DNA of 64,000 bases, from the NCBI RefSeq assembly GCF_014855495.1, contig NZ_JACYFJ010000005.1, positions 186,001 through 250,000 of the forward strand, read 5' to 3'. The position numbers and the translations under genes are program-made. Below, one piece after another: positions 1 through 8,816 of this stretch. The notes beneath the pieces were generated by a model. That model was given only the letters and a program-made list of their open reading frames with translations, ran no database searches and was not told the origin of the DNA. Within the stretch, counting starts at the first letter, position 1. Each line of letters begins with the position of its first letter. Source of the stretch: Euzebyella saccharophila (lineage in GTDB: Bacteria > Bacteroidota > Bacteroidia > Flavobacteriales > Flavobacteriaceae).

Positions 1-3000
1 GGAACGATTATTTCCGAAGAGCAACTTTCTTCGGCCATCTTTCCGGGTTCAGGGAATAGCGCAGACGGTTATATAGACATGGAATTAGGTCCTGACGGTA
101 AAATGTACATTTTGGCTTATGGTGCAGGTTGTTGTCCTCAAGATATTCCAGATGGTATTGGTAAACTAATTCAAGTGAATTATACCGGATTCACAACGAA
201 TTCTCCACCAACGGTGGTAATGGAGGCAGATGTAACTAATGGAACATTGCCGTTAACGGTCAATTTTACGGGAGACCAAACCACAGATCCTGATGGGGAT
301 TCTCCACTTTCCTATGCTTGGGATATTGATATAGATGGTAACGTAGATTACACTACGCCAAATATCCAACACGTTTATAATTCTGAAGGTACGTATACAG
401 CACAATTGAAAGTAACGGACCCGGATGGAGCCGTGGGGGCGAAAACCATCACTATCTACGCGGGGAATACTCAGGCGGATTTTAGCTTTAATTCTCCCGT
501 AGACGGCGGTTTCTTTAATTGGAACGATGATACTGATTTTAATTTGGTTACCACAGATGCAGAGGATGGGGTGATACCCTGTGAAGATGTGAATGTAATA
601 CCCTCATTGGGCCATGAAAACCACTTTCATGATGTAGGTACGATAGATGCGTGTACTACATCCATTAATTTGGGAGATGGTGATCATCAAATTGACGGGG
701 AAATGGACATTTTCTTTGTTATAAATGCCAATTATACCGATTCTGGAGGACTTATTTCTAGAAGCCAAATACGGGTGCATCCAAAAAGAAGGGAAGCAGA
801 ATATTTTGATACTCAGAACGGTGTAACGATTATTCCCAACACCTATGAGCTGGAGGGAGCTTCAAGTGCCATCCAAGTAAATAACAATTCCTATATTTCG
901 TTTACTGGGCGTAACTTGTTGAACATGAATGCAGTGAAGTACTTGGTGGCAACTTCAAATGCCGGTGGTAGTATTGAATTGCGCTTAGACAGTCCCACGG
1001 GTACGTTGGTTACGACAACACCTATACCGTCCACAGGAGGGAATGATAATTGGCAATATGTAGAAACGCCAATTACCAATCCCGGCGGCAAACATGATTT
1101 GTTCTTTGTCTTTAAAAATGCAAGTGTATCGCAAGATATATTCCGTCTTAATTATGTTGAATTTTTGGGAGATGGTATATCCGAAGATAATACACCTCCC
1201 AAAGTACAGCTAGTTGAGCCCGATGGAAACAACAAAGTGGTAGTCAAATTTTCGGAATACGTTAATGAGGGTACAGCTGAAAATGTTGCTAATTATACCA
1301 TTACCAACGGCGTTACGGTACAGAGTGCCGTTCTACAACCTGATGGTCACACAGTTTATTTGAATACTAGTCAATTAAGTGCAGGAGTAGATTACAACCT
1401 CAGTATATCCAATGTTCAGAATACGAGCGGGGTTCCTATGATAACCGATAGTTTTAGCTTTTTCGTTTTTGAAGAGATTCGAATAAATACAGGAGGAGGC
1501 CAGATTACCGGACCAGGTGGTGAGATTTTTATAGAGGACCAATATTTCAATTCAGGAAGTCAATATGTCAAGGCCGTAGATGTTGCAGGAACAGATGATG
1601 ATGTTCTTTACCAATCTGAAAGATATACCAGCAATCAAGGATCCTTTGGATATGAAATACCCGTTGCACTTTCAGGGGAATATGACATTCGTTTACATTT
1701 TGCAGAGATATTCTTTGGAGTAGATGCCAACCAACTAGATAAAGGTGCTGGATCAAGGGTTTTTGATGTGGTCATTGAAGGTCAAGAAGTACTATCCAAT
1801 TTCGATATTTTAGCAGAAACCGATCCTGCTACCGCACTAGTAAAGGATTTTGATAATGTGAATGTTTCCGATGGATTTGTGAGCATTTACTTTAACGGAA
1901 TCGTACAAAGCCCCAAGGTTAATGGTATTGAAATTTTATCAAAGGACACCTTTGAGGGAGGCAGTACAAATGCGGATATTGTGATTACCTCTCCTTCCAA
2001 TGGTTGGGATGTTAACCAGCCATTTGAGGTCGCTTTTAGAGTGGAGAATTGGGTAATTAATGAAGGGGATACCCATATTCATTATTTCATAGATGATGTT
2101 ATGGTAGATCGGTATTATGGATACGATCCAATACCCATTGATGACCTACCTTTGGGAGAACACACCATTAAAGTAGAATTGTATAATGCGGATCATACAG
2201 GTACAGGTATTTCAGATCAAGTAACCGTTAATGTCACTGGTGCTATAACTTGTAATGAAACAGCATTTCCTGATTCTTGGGTAGTTCATGAATTTGATGA
2301 AAACCCCTATACCGTTGTTTATACATTTGCAGATGATGATTTGGATGGTGATGGTTTAAAGGATATCGTAACCGGAGGTTGGTGGTACAGCAACCCTGGT
2401 TCCGCAGGAGGAAACTGGGAAAAGAATACCATTGGCGGAACCTTCAAAAATGTTGCCCATGTCTATGATTTTGATGATGATGGGGATATGGACCTTTTGG
2501 GAACTACCGGTGAGTATACAGGTGCTCAATTAGTTTGGGCCCAAAATGATGGCGAAGGAAATTTCACCGTTTTTAACAATATTCCTGCGGGTGATACGGA
2601 CTATTATGAACCCTTTCTTGCGGGTATTGCTGGTGGCGTTTTTGATGTGGGGGGTCCATACCGTATGGCAATTAACTGGAACGGGGCAGAATCTACTGGA
2701 TCACCAGTGCAGATGTTAACACCTTCTGCCGATCCAACAACCGGAACTTGGCAATTAGTAGATATCAGTAATGATAGTACAGGAGAGGATATTCAGGCAG
2801 GGGATATTGACCGTGACGGGGACTTGGATTTATTTCAGGGAAGCAATTGGTTACGTAACAATGGAAATTTACAGTTTGAGACGTTCTCAACCGGAATTAC
2901 TTATGTAACAACACCGGATAGAGCACAATTAGCGGATTTTGACAGGGATGGAGACCTTGATGCCGTGGTGGGGCAACTGAGTTTGGGTGCCACTGGAAAT

Positions 3001-4935
3001 ATTAAAGAATTTGCTTGGTTTGCGGCGCCTTCGGATCCAACACAGCCTTGGGTCCGGAACATACTTGATGCGAATATAGATGGTAGCTTAAGTGTTTTTG
3101 CAGTTGATATTGACTTTGATGGAGATAAGGATATTGTAGTAGGAGAATGGAGAGGTGATCGAAGACTTATCGCTTTTGAAAACGACCTATGTGATTCTGG
3201 ACAGTTTAATCTGAAAGTATTGGATAATGGTTCCCTTGATTTAGAACATCATGATGGGGCTCGTGTAGTTGATATTGATAGTGATGGAGATTTGGATGTG
3301 GTTTCCAATGGTTGGTTGAGAAATAAAGTACTTCGAATTTATGAGAATACCTCGGCTTTAGTGACAGATGGTAGCCCATCTGTGAATGCAGGGGCGGACC
3401 AATCCGTAGTTCCGGGAACAGCTGTAAACCTAAATGGTAGCGGAAATGACCCTGATGGAGGAACCGTTACTTTTGCATGGAGCCAAACGAGTGGTCCTTC
3501 AATTACATTAAACAATAGCAATTCTGCCAGTGCTACCACTTCTAGTCTAACGGAACCCGGCACTTACGTCTTTAGGCTAACGGTTACGGATGACGAAGGT
3601 GAAATGGCTTTTGATGATGTATCCATCATCGTAACTGGTCAAATGGGCATTACCAATATTAATGCCGGAGGCCAGGCATTTAGTTTTGGAGGTGTTAATT
3701 GGGCAGCTGATCAGTACTCAAACGGAGGTTCGGTTCTTACCAATGCAATTGAAATTGCCAATACGGAGAATGATCAATTGTATCAAACCGAAAGGTATAG
3801 GACGAGCGGAAATTTAATTTATGAGATTCCCGTTTCAAATGGAACTCATAGTGTGGACTTACATTTTGCGGAAATTTACTTTGGCGTTGCCGGAAGCGAT
3901 GGTGAAAGTGGTGGTGCTGGATCTAGGGTATTCCATATTGATGTAGAAGGCCAGGGTATTATCAATGACTATGATATTTTTGTTGCGGCTGGCGGTGCGG
4001 CTACCGCTGTTATTGAGAATTTCTCAGATATTGAAGTAACGGATGGAAGCTTGACCATTACGTTAACCCCTGTAGAAGAAAATCCAAAAATTTCGGGTAT
4101 TGCCATTGTTCAACCAACTTCAGATAGTGCACCAATTGTAGAAGCAGGGCAGAATGTGGAAATCACATTGCCTAACAATAGTGTGGTTCTTACTGGTTCG
4201 GGAATGGACCCGGATGGAGGACAAGTTTCATTTTCATGGACCAAGATCAGTGGACCTAACGCAAGTTTGTCCGGAGAAAATAATCCTGAACTTTCTGTTA
4301 GTAATATGCAAGCTGGGGTATACGAATTTAGATTAACGGTTACAGACGACGAAAATGAATCTTCTTCAGATACGGTAACAGTGACTGTCATTCCTGAAAA
4401 TGGTTTACTATCAGTTATAAGCGAAACTCCTAGAGAGGGGGAGGCCCCCTTAGAAGTCACCTTTACGGGCAGTAGTTCAATGGGAGATATAGATTCTTTT
4501 ATATGGCTATTTGATGATGGAACTAATGAAACGGAAGAGTTGGACACGGTACATACATTTACCAACCCTGGTACTTATGACGTTGAACTTACGGTTACCA
4601 ATACTTCCGGTGAGCAACATACAAGTACTTTGACCATTTCCGTTTTTGATGTTGGGGAAGGTAATAAGATGGGTATCATTGTCGAGAAAAATCCAATTAC
4701 AAATGGTAGGGCTACTTTTAGGCTGATCAATCAGCCAGAGGACCTAATTATGATCGGAATCAACATTCATGACCAACAAGGGAAATTGCTTAAGGGTTAT
4801 TTGCCTAAGGATATTTCCGCTACGGAAAATACAGCTTCTATTGCGGTAGATACGCTACCTGATGGTTTGTATTTTGTGAGAATTGCAATGAATCAAGGGG
4901 AAGTTGTAACTATGAAACTATTGATAGACAATTAA
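1..4935 (+). CDS. Secreted multidomain carbohydrate-binding protein, 3' part (dehydrogenase tail/PKD/malectin/FG-GAP/T9SS)
   Basis: The reading frame is open from base 1, so the gene begins outside the window; the ATG at 79 is internal. The first ~60 codons look like the closing blade of a glucose/sorbosone-dehydrogenase propeller (GPDGKMYILAYG, then GIGKLIQVNY). Then follow a PKD domain (~nt 205-465), a CBM6-like segment (~790-1175), an Ig-like domain (~1190-1470), a malectin domain (~1475-1940), FG-GAP/VCBS blades with DxDxDGD calcium loops (~2270-3350), PKD (~3380-3630), a second malectin (~3645-4110), two more PKD domains, and a C-terminal T9SS type A sorting domain (~4675-4935, ending GLYFVRIAMNQGEVVTMKLL). 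It is probably exported by the T9SS and held at the cell surface. A role in binding or oxidising sugars is inferred from the domains; the substrate cannot be read. Confidence 0.88.
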   Translation, partial: GTIISEEQLSSAIFPGSGNSADGYIDMELGPDGKMYILAYGAGCCPQDIPDGIGKLIQVNYTGFTTNSPPTVVMEADVTNGTLPLTVNFTGDQTTDPDGDSPLSYAWDIDIDGNVDYTTPNIQHVYNSEGTYTAQLKVTDPDGAVGAKTITIYAGNTQADFSFNSPVDGGFFNWNDDTDFNLVTTDAEDGVIPCEDVNVIPSLGHENHFHDVGTIDACTTSINLGDGDHQIDGEMDIFFVINANYTDSGGLISRSQIRVHPKRREAEYFDTQNGVTIIPNTYELEGASSAIQVNNNSYISFTGRNLLNMNAVKYLVATSNAGGSIELRLDSPTGTLVTTTPIPSTGGNDNWQYVETPITNPGGKHDLFFVFKNASVSQDIFRLNYVEFLGDGISEDNTPPKVQLVEPDGNNKVVVKFSEYVNEGTAENVANYTITNGVTVQSAVLQPDGHTVYLNTSQLSAGVDYNLSISNVQNTSGVPMITDSFSFFVFEEIRINTGGGQITGPGGEIFIEDQYFNSGSQYVKAVDVAGTDDDVLYQSERYTSNQGSFGYEIPVALSGEYDIRLHFAEIFFGVDANQLDKGAGSRVFDVVIEGQEVLSNFDILAETDPATALVKDFDNVNVSDGFVSIYFNGIVQSPKVNGIEILSKDTFEGGSTNADIVITSPSNGWDVNQPFEVAFRVENWVINEGDTHIHYFIDDVMVDRYYGYDPIPIDDLPLGEHTIKVELYNADHTGTGISDQVTVNVTGAITCNETAFPDSWVVHEFDENPYTVVYTFADDDLDGDGLKDIVTGGWWYSNPGSAGGNWEKNTIGGTFKNVAHVYDFDDDGDMDLLGTTGEYTGAQLVWAQNDGEGNFTVFNNIPAGDTDYYEPFLAGIAGGVFDVGGPYRMAINWNGAESTGSPVQMLTPSADPTTGTWQLVDISNDSTGEDIQAGDIDRDGDLDLFQGSNWLRNNGNLQFETFSTGITYVTTPDRAQLADFDRDGDLDAVVGQLSLGATGNIKEFAWFAAPSDPTQPWVRNILDANIDGSLSVFAVDIDFDGDKDIVVGEWRGDRRLIAFENDLCDSGQFNLKVLDNGSLDLEHHDGARVVDIDSDGDLDVVSNGWLRNKVLRIYENTSALVTDGSPSVNAGADQSVVPGTAVNLNGSGNDPDGGTVTFAWSQTSGPSITLNNSNSASATTSSLTEPGTYVFRLTVTDDEGEMAFDDVSIIVTGQMGITNINAGGQAFSFGGVNWAADQYSNGGSVLTNAIEIANTENDQLYQTERYRTSGNLIYEIPVSNGTHSVDLHFAEIYFGVAGSDGESGGAGSRVFHIDVEGQGIINDYDIFVAAGGAATAVIENFSDIEVTDGSLTITLTPVEENPKISGIAIVQPTSDSAPIVEAGQNVEITLPNNSVVLTGSGMDPDGGQVSFSWTKISGPNASLSGENNPELSVSNMQAGVYEFRLTVTDDENESSSDTVTVTVIPENGLLSVISETPREGEAPLEVTFTGSSSMGDIDSFIWLFDDGTNETEELDTVHTFTNPGTYDVELTVTNTSGEQHTSTLTISVFDVGEGNKMGIIVEKNPITNGRATFRLINQPEDLIMIGINIHDQQGKLLKGYLPKDISATENTASIAVDTLPDGLYFVRIAMNQGEVVTMKLLIDN

Positions 4936-4960
4936 ATCATAGTACTACTTAATTGTATTT

Positions 4961-4996
4961 AAAAGAGACGGGCGCCTAATGGCGCCCGTCTCTTTT
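4961..4996. terminator. Bidirectional intrinsic terminator
   Basis: A perfect 16-bp inverted repeat (AAAAGAGACGGGCGCC, loop TAAT, then its complement) is flanked by A and T runs. It sits between the convergent T9SS protein gene and the CpsB-like phosphatase gene and can serve both. Confidence 0.9.
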
Positions 4997-5010
4997 AAAG
5001 ATTTGTTGAT

Positions 5011-5751
5011 TTAGTAAAAATTAGCAATAGTCCTATCTACTATTGGGATAATTTTTTCTTCTGTTTTTTGACTTATAGTAATTTTCTTTAAGGCTTCAAT
5101 TTGTCGTAGGTTATGGATATCCGATCCCACAAAATCAATAAGGTTATCCTCTAAAAGCTCTAATGCCATTTTCTGTACTTCCTTACCATAGTAATCACTT
5201 AAAGAAAGTAAGTTCATTTGGTAAAGCATTCCTTGCTCTTTGTACTCTTTATATTTTCTTTTCTTAAAATGTAAGAAACCATATCTCTCCGGATGTGCCA
5301 GAATGGTAAAATAATTTTTCTCGGCAGTTTTCTTTATGGCCTCGTCGAAATTGATGGGCGGTTGTAGATAAGACATTTCCACCAGTAAATAATTTCCTGC
5401 TAAGGACATTACTTTGTTTTGGTCCAACAGGTTCTCAAAATTATCATCGATCATATGTTCTGCAGCGGCCTCCAAGGATTCAACTTCCCACTTTAGCTCG
5501 ATCAGCTCTTCACTTAATTTGTTCAAGGCAGCAGAAATTGTTTTGGGCGTATTGGGATAATAGTTATGCATGATATGTGGGGTTGCTATAAACTTCCTGA
5601 TCCCAATTTCCCGCATTCCTTTTATAAGATTGATAGAATCTTCCACTGTCTTAGCCCCATCATCTATGCCTGGTAAAATATGATTATGGATATCAACCAT
5701 CCCCTTGAGGCTATCGACCAGAAATCTTTTTTTGCTGAAAAAATTGAACAT
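5011..5751 (-). CDS. CpsB/CapC (YwqE-like) PHP-family tyrosine-protein phosphatase
   Basis: A 246-residue metal-dependent PHP hydrolase of the family that dephosphorylates bacterial tyrosine kinases controlling capsule or exopolysaccharide synthesis. The PHP signature DIHNHILPGIDDG lies near residue 22, followed by ATPHIMHNYYPNT, LAHPERYG and a late SDIHN, which supply the expected His/Asp metal ligands. Length is normal for the family. It is monocistronic here, with no kinase or Wzx/Wza genes nearby. The next gene upstream on this strand is the TonB receptor, separated by a terminator. The phosphotyrosine role is family knowledge and not shown by the sequence. Confidence 0.88.
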   Translation of the reverse strand: MFNFFSKKRFLVDSLKGMVDIHNHILPGIDDGAKTVEDSINLIKGMREIGIRKFIATPHIMHNYYPNTPKTISAALNKLSEELIELKWEVESLEAAAEHMIDDNFENLLDQNKVMSLAGNYLLVEMSYLQPPINFDEAIKKTAEKNYFTILAHPERYGFLHFKKRKYKEYKEQGMLYQMNLLSLSDYYGKEVQKMALELLEDNLIDFVGSDIHNLRQIEALKKITISQKTEEKIIPIVDRTIANFY

Positions 5752-5868
5752 ATGTGAGCGCTACTAATTCTGTTCTAATTAAACGATGAAAAATCAATTT
5801 TCATTCAATGCAAAGATACGTTAGAAGAATGCGCATAGAAAATCAAAATTTTGAGCCTATTTTAAACA

Positions 5869-5898
5869 AAAAAGTAGCGGTTATAACCGCTACTTTTT
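5869..5898 (-). terminator. Intrinsic terminator after the TonB receptor gene
   Basis: A 30-bp perfect palindrome with core GTAGCGGTTATAACCGCTAC and A5/T5 ends, about 22 bp past the stop of the receptor gene. Symmetry lets it act in both directions, but the gene it closes is on the minus strand. Confidence 0.8.
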
Positions 5899-5920
5899 CA
5901 ATATGTTGGCATTACTTTGT

Positions 5921-8152
5921 TTAGAAGTTAACAGAGATTTTCCCTCGTAGGAAAAAAGGAGTTCCGGGGGTAAAATGGATTTCTTCAAAGGATTGTGGTT
6001 CATTAAATAACCTGCTTTCCGTCGCAAATTGTGTTTCGTTCCATTCGGTATCAAATAGGTTTTCAACAATCAATCCCAATGTCCAGTTTTTAATGGAGTA
6101 ATTCAGGTTTAAATCGGTTACAAAATACCCTTCGGCTACAATAGAATTGTCCTCGTTAGCAGGTCTATCCTTGATATATCTATAATTGATACCTCCCGAA
6201 AAGTTATTGATATCACTAAAACTTAGTCCCGCTGCTGATGTTAAATCTGGAGCAAGAGGAATGTAATTTTCTCCGTCTGGATCTTCAATACTTCTTGCGT
6301 AAGTGTAATTTATGTCTCCATTGGCATATAACCAATCTGTAAGCTGATATCTTAAACCAAGATCGACCCCTAGTCTTTTTGTTTCTCCACTTGGTTCAAC
6401 AATACCGGCATCTCCCACATAAACGAATTCTTGCTCTAAATACAGATACCATAAAGCGGCGTTGATAACCAACCTATCCGTTGGTTTTATAATGGTACCC
6501 AAATCGGAGCCAATGGCCATTGGCAAGATATCTTCTCCGCTCTGTGCGGTTACCACCCTGCTATCATTGGAGTGAAAGCCTATACCTGTTTTAGAAAACA
6601 GCTGAACATTTGGCGAGGCCGCATAAATTAAATTCAATTTGGGGCCTAAGAATAATTTTTGTTCCCCTTTATTGTCATAGGCCTCTGTTAGAAGGTTTTC
6701 ATAGTCAAACTTAAAATAGTCCAACCTTAAACCCGGATTAATGGTCCATTTGTTCTTCTTGTAGGTAAGGTCAAAGAATCCGTAGGCATTCAATTCGTCT
6801 ACATTACCGTACGCCAATCTTTCTAAAAGTGTTTTTCTATTAGCCGTTCTTGATAATTGCACATCGTTTACGTCATCATACCTAAACCCTAGACCTGTTT
6901 CATATTTTAATTGGGAATCATGGTTACCTACGTGTATAGCATTTTGATAGGCGGTTTCAGCACCAATGATGGTTCTGTTTTCATATTGCCTAATTTGGTC
7001 CCCATTAACAGGATCATCCAAGAAAAAGGTAAAATTGGAAAATAGTTCAAAATAATAGTTAGTAATATAGGCTTTTGAACGTACACTAGAATGCTCATCA
7101 AGTTGTTTAATATGGTTCACCAAGAAGTTGGCCCTGCTGGTATTGCCGCCCTCGGTATCATCAATTGCGCCAAAACGACCAATTAACCCTTGATCTACCG
7201 CTCGTTGGGGAATTTGCCCGGAAGCATCCCATTTACTCTGAAAATGAGATATGGAAATAGTAAGATCTTGGTCCTTTCTGTTGTTGTAGTTGTACCTACC
7301 CATTACATTTAGGCGATTGAAGTTCTGGGAAGATTCAAACGGACCGTCCGATAGCAACATTTCCGAAGCAATATAGGCGTTACTGAAATCACTTTCTGCA
7401 ACCTTAAACATCCCCAAAGTTCTTAGGGTATTAAATTGTCCCGCCTCTACGGAAACTATGCTGTTTTCAATTTTCTTCTTTAATTTGAGGTCTACATATC
7501 CGGCAGTATTAAAATTTCCTTTGTTGGCATAATATGGGCCTTTACCAAAATCTAAATTGTCTATGGTTTCAGGAATAATAAAATGCATATCTGCATATCC
7601 CTGTCCATGAGCATGTGACACCATGTTTATGGGCAGACCGTCTACGCTAAGAGCTACATCAGTACCGTGGTCGACATCAAATCCTCTTAAAAAAATCTGT
7701 TCTGCCTTACCACCTCCGGCATGTTGGCCGATAATCAAACCCGGAACTTTTCGCAATATTTCCTGTGAGGATTTTACGGGGCTGGTCTTAACATCAACAT
7801 TCACGAAATTACTGAGGGCATTCACTTTTGAAACCAAAACAACTTGATCGAGACTTACTACGGACTCCTGCAAAACGATTTCTACTGTTCCGTCCAATAA
7901 GTCTTCCGTGATGTTCAATTCGTAGTTTTTAAAGCCTAGACTGTAAAAGAATATCTGGTCGCCTACAGAAATATCGTCCAGTTCAAAATAGCCGGAAACA
8001 TTGGTATATGTATAGCCCCCTGTATTCTTATTATATACACCTACACCTTCTAGACCAACTTGTTTTTCGTTGGTAACGGTACCATAAAGGTCATGTGCCT
8101 TAAGCGAATATCCTGTTAAAACCAACAGGATGATGGTATTTATATTTTTCAT
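5921..8152 (-). CDS. TonB-dependent outer-membrane receptor of the peptide cluster
   Basis: A 743-residue receptor with a signal peptide (ending SLKAHD), a carboxypeptidase-regulatory-like domain (~residues 20-105), a plug domain (~110-215) and a C-terminal beta-barrel ending in an aromatic strand (FLRGKISVNF). The plug contains LSVDGLPINMVSHAHGQGYAD, in which His residues cluster near the usual ligand face. It is the last gene of the minus arm that also holds the synthetase, carrier protein and His-rich protein, and lies 175 bp after the latter, so it may have its own promoter. Uptake of the cluster product or its metal complex is inferred from position. No SusD partner is present, which argues against a glycan receptor. 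Confidence 0.85.
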   Translation of the reverse strand: MKNINTIILLVLTGYSLKAHDLYGTVTNEKQVGLEGVGVYNKNTGGYTYTNVSGYFELDDISVGDQIFFYSLGFKNYELNITEDLLDGTVEIVLQESVVSLDQVVLVSKVNALSNFVNVDVKTSPVKSSQEILRKVPGLIIGQHAGGGKAEQIFLRGFDVDHGTDVALSVDGLPINMVSHAHGQGYADMHFIIPETIDNLDFGKGPYYANKGNFNTAGYVDLKLKKKIENSIVSVEAGQFNTLRTLGMFKVAESDFSNAYIASEMLLSDGPFESSQNFNRLNVMGRYNYNNRKDQDLTISISHFQSKWDASGQIPQRAVDQGLIGRFGAIDDTEGGNTSRANFLVNHIKQLDEHSSVRSKAYITNYYFELFSNFTFFLDDPVNGDQIRQYENRTIIGAETAYQNAIHVGNHDSQLKYETGLGFRYDDVNDVQLSRTANRKTLLERLAYGNVDELNAYGFFDLTYKKNKWTINPGLRLDYFKFDYENLLTEAYDNKGEQKLFLGPKLNLIYAASPNVQLFSKTGIGFHSNDSRVVTAQSGEDILPMAIGSDLGTIIKPTDRLVINAALWYLYLEQEFVYVGDAGIVEPSGETKRLGVDLGLRYQLTDWLYANGDINYTYARSIEDPDGENYIPLAPDLTSAAGLSFSDINNFSGGINYRYIKDRPANEDNSIVAEGYFVTDLNLNYSIKNWTLGLIVENLFDTEWNETQFATESRLFNEPQSFEEIHFTPGTPFFLRGKISVNF

Positions 8153-8327
8153 TTATTTAAATTTTAGTGAGTCATATGGCTGTTTACCATAAGAACCTAA
8201 GAGGCATCTCCTAAAAGGAATATCCTATTGGTCCAACAGCTTGTGTTATTGGCCTAAACGAGCTTATTTTTTCTAGATAGACCATTATTAATTTGAGAAA
8301 AGTAATCCCTTTTCTTCTTAGTTTGTT

Positions 8328-8768
8328 TTAGAAAGAAATAAGATTTGGCGGATGAAGTATTTTATTAAAGTACCCCTGTAGCAAGGGAAGGGAAATTTTT
8401 ATAAAGTCAGCTTTTTTCTCAAAATCGTGAAGAGGAGCTAATTTTATATTCGTTGAATTGATATGTTTATCTAGGGAAATTGAACTTTGAACGTTTTGAT
8501 CTTGTTTATTTTGCTCGGAGCGTTCTTGGAACAACGAATCAAAAAAATCAATCAATTGATGATGGTGCGATACGGATGGATGTTCATGCCCTTGATGATG
8601 GTGGTAATGACTCTCTATCCCATGTGAATGATGATGTACAAGAGAAGCCGGTTCTTCCATTAAATGGGAAAGATCATGAAACACCTCGCTTAGCATGGCG
8701 TGCATGGGGTTGGCCAAATAGCATATAGCCATAAAAAGAGCACCATATTTTAGGAGATTCTGTTTCAA
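8328..8768 (-). CDS. Small exported His-rich protein (putative metal-binding)
   Basis: 146 residues; I do not recognise a named family. The N-terminus is hydrophobic and reads as a signal peptide or anchor (YGALFMAICYLANPMHA). Residues 45-70 hold 13 His in 26 positions (HHHSHG, SHYHHHQGHEH, HHH), typical of metal-storage or metal-sensing tails. The C-terminal half is ordinary and amphipathic. It lies 48 bp after the synthetase and upstream of the TonB receptor on the same strand. Binding of Zn, Ni, Co or Cu is inferred from the His content; which metal cannot be read. Small His-rich periplasmic proteins often sit beside metal-specific TonB receptors. Confidence 0.7.
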   Translation of the reverse strand: MKQNLLKYGALFMAICYLANPMHAMLSEVFHDLSHLMEEPASLVHHHSHGIESHYHHHQGHEHPSVSHHHQLIDFFDSLFQERSEQNKQDQNVQSSISLDKHINSTNIKLAPLHDFEKKADFIKISLPLLQGYFNKILHPPNLISF

Positions 8769-8816
8769 TTACATTAAGTTGGTTTCTTGTATCTACGAGT
8801 TTATTTTAAAAAGGTT

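Noticed and set aside
4110-4565. 151-residue open frame antisense to the T9SS cargo gene
   Set aside because: It is a mirror of the PKD-coding sequence, rich in Ser/Thr/Val from reverse codons, with no start context and no family resemblance.
8153-8327. Cobalamin or other riboswitch upstream of the TonB receptor
   Set aside because: No B12-box or other known riboswitch core is visible on the minus strand; only short, weak hairpins.
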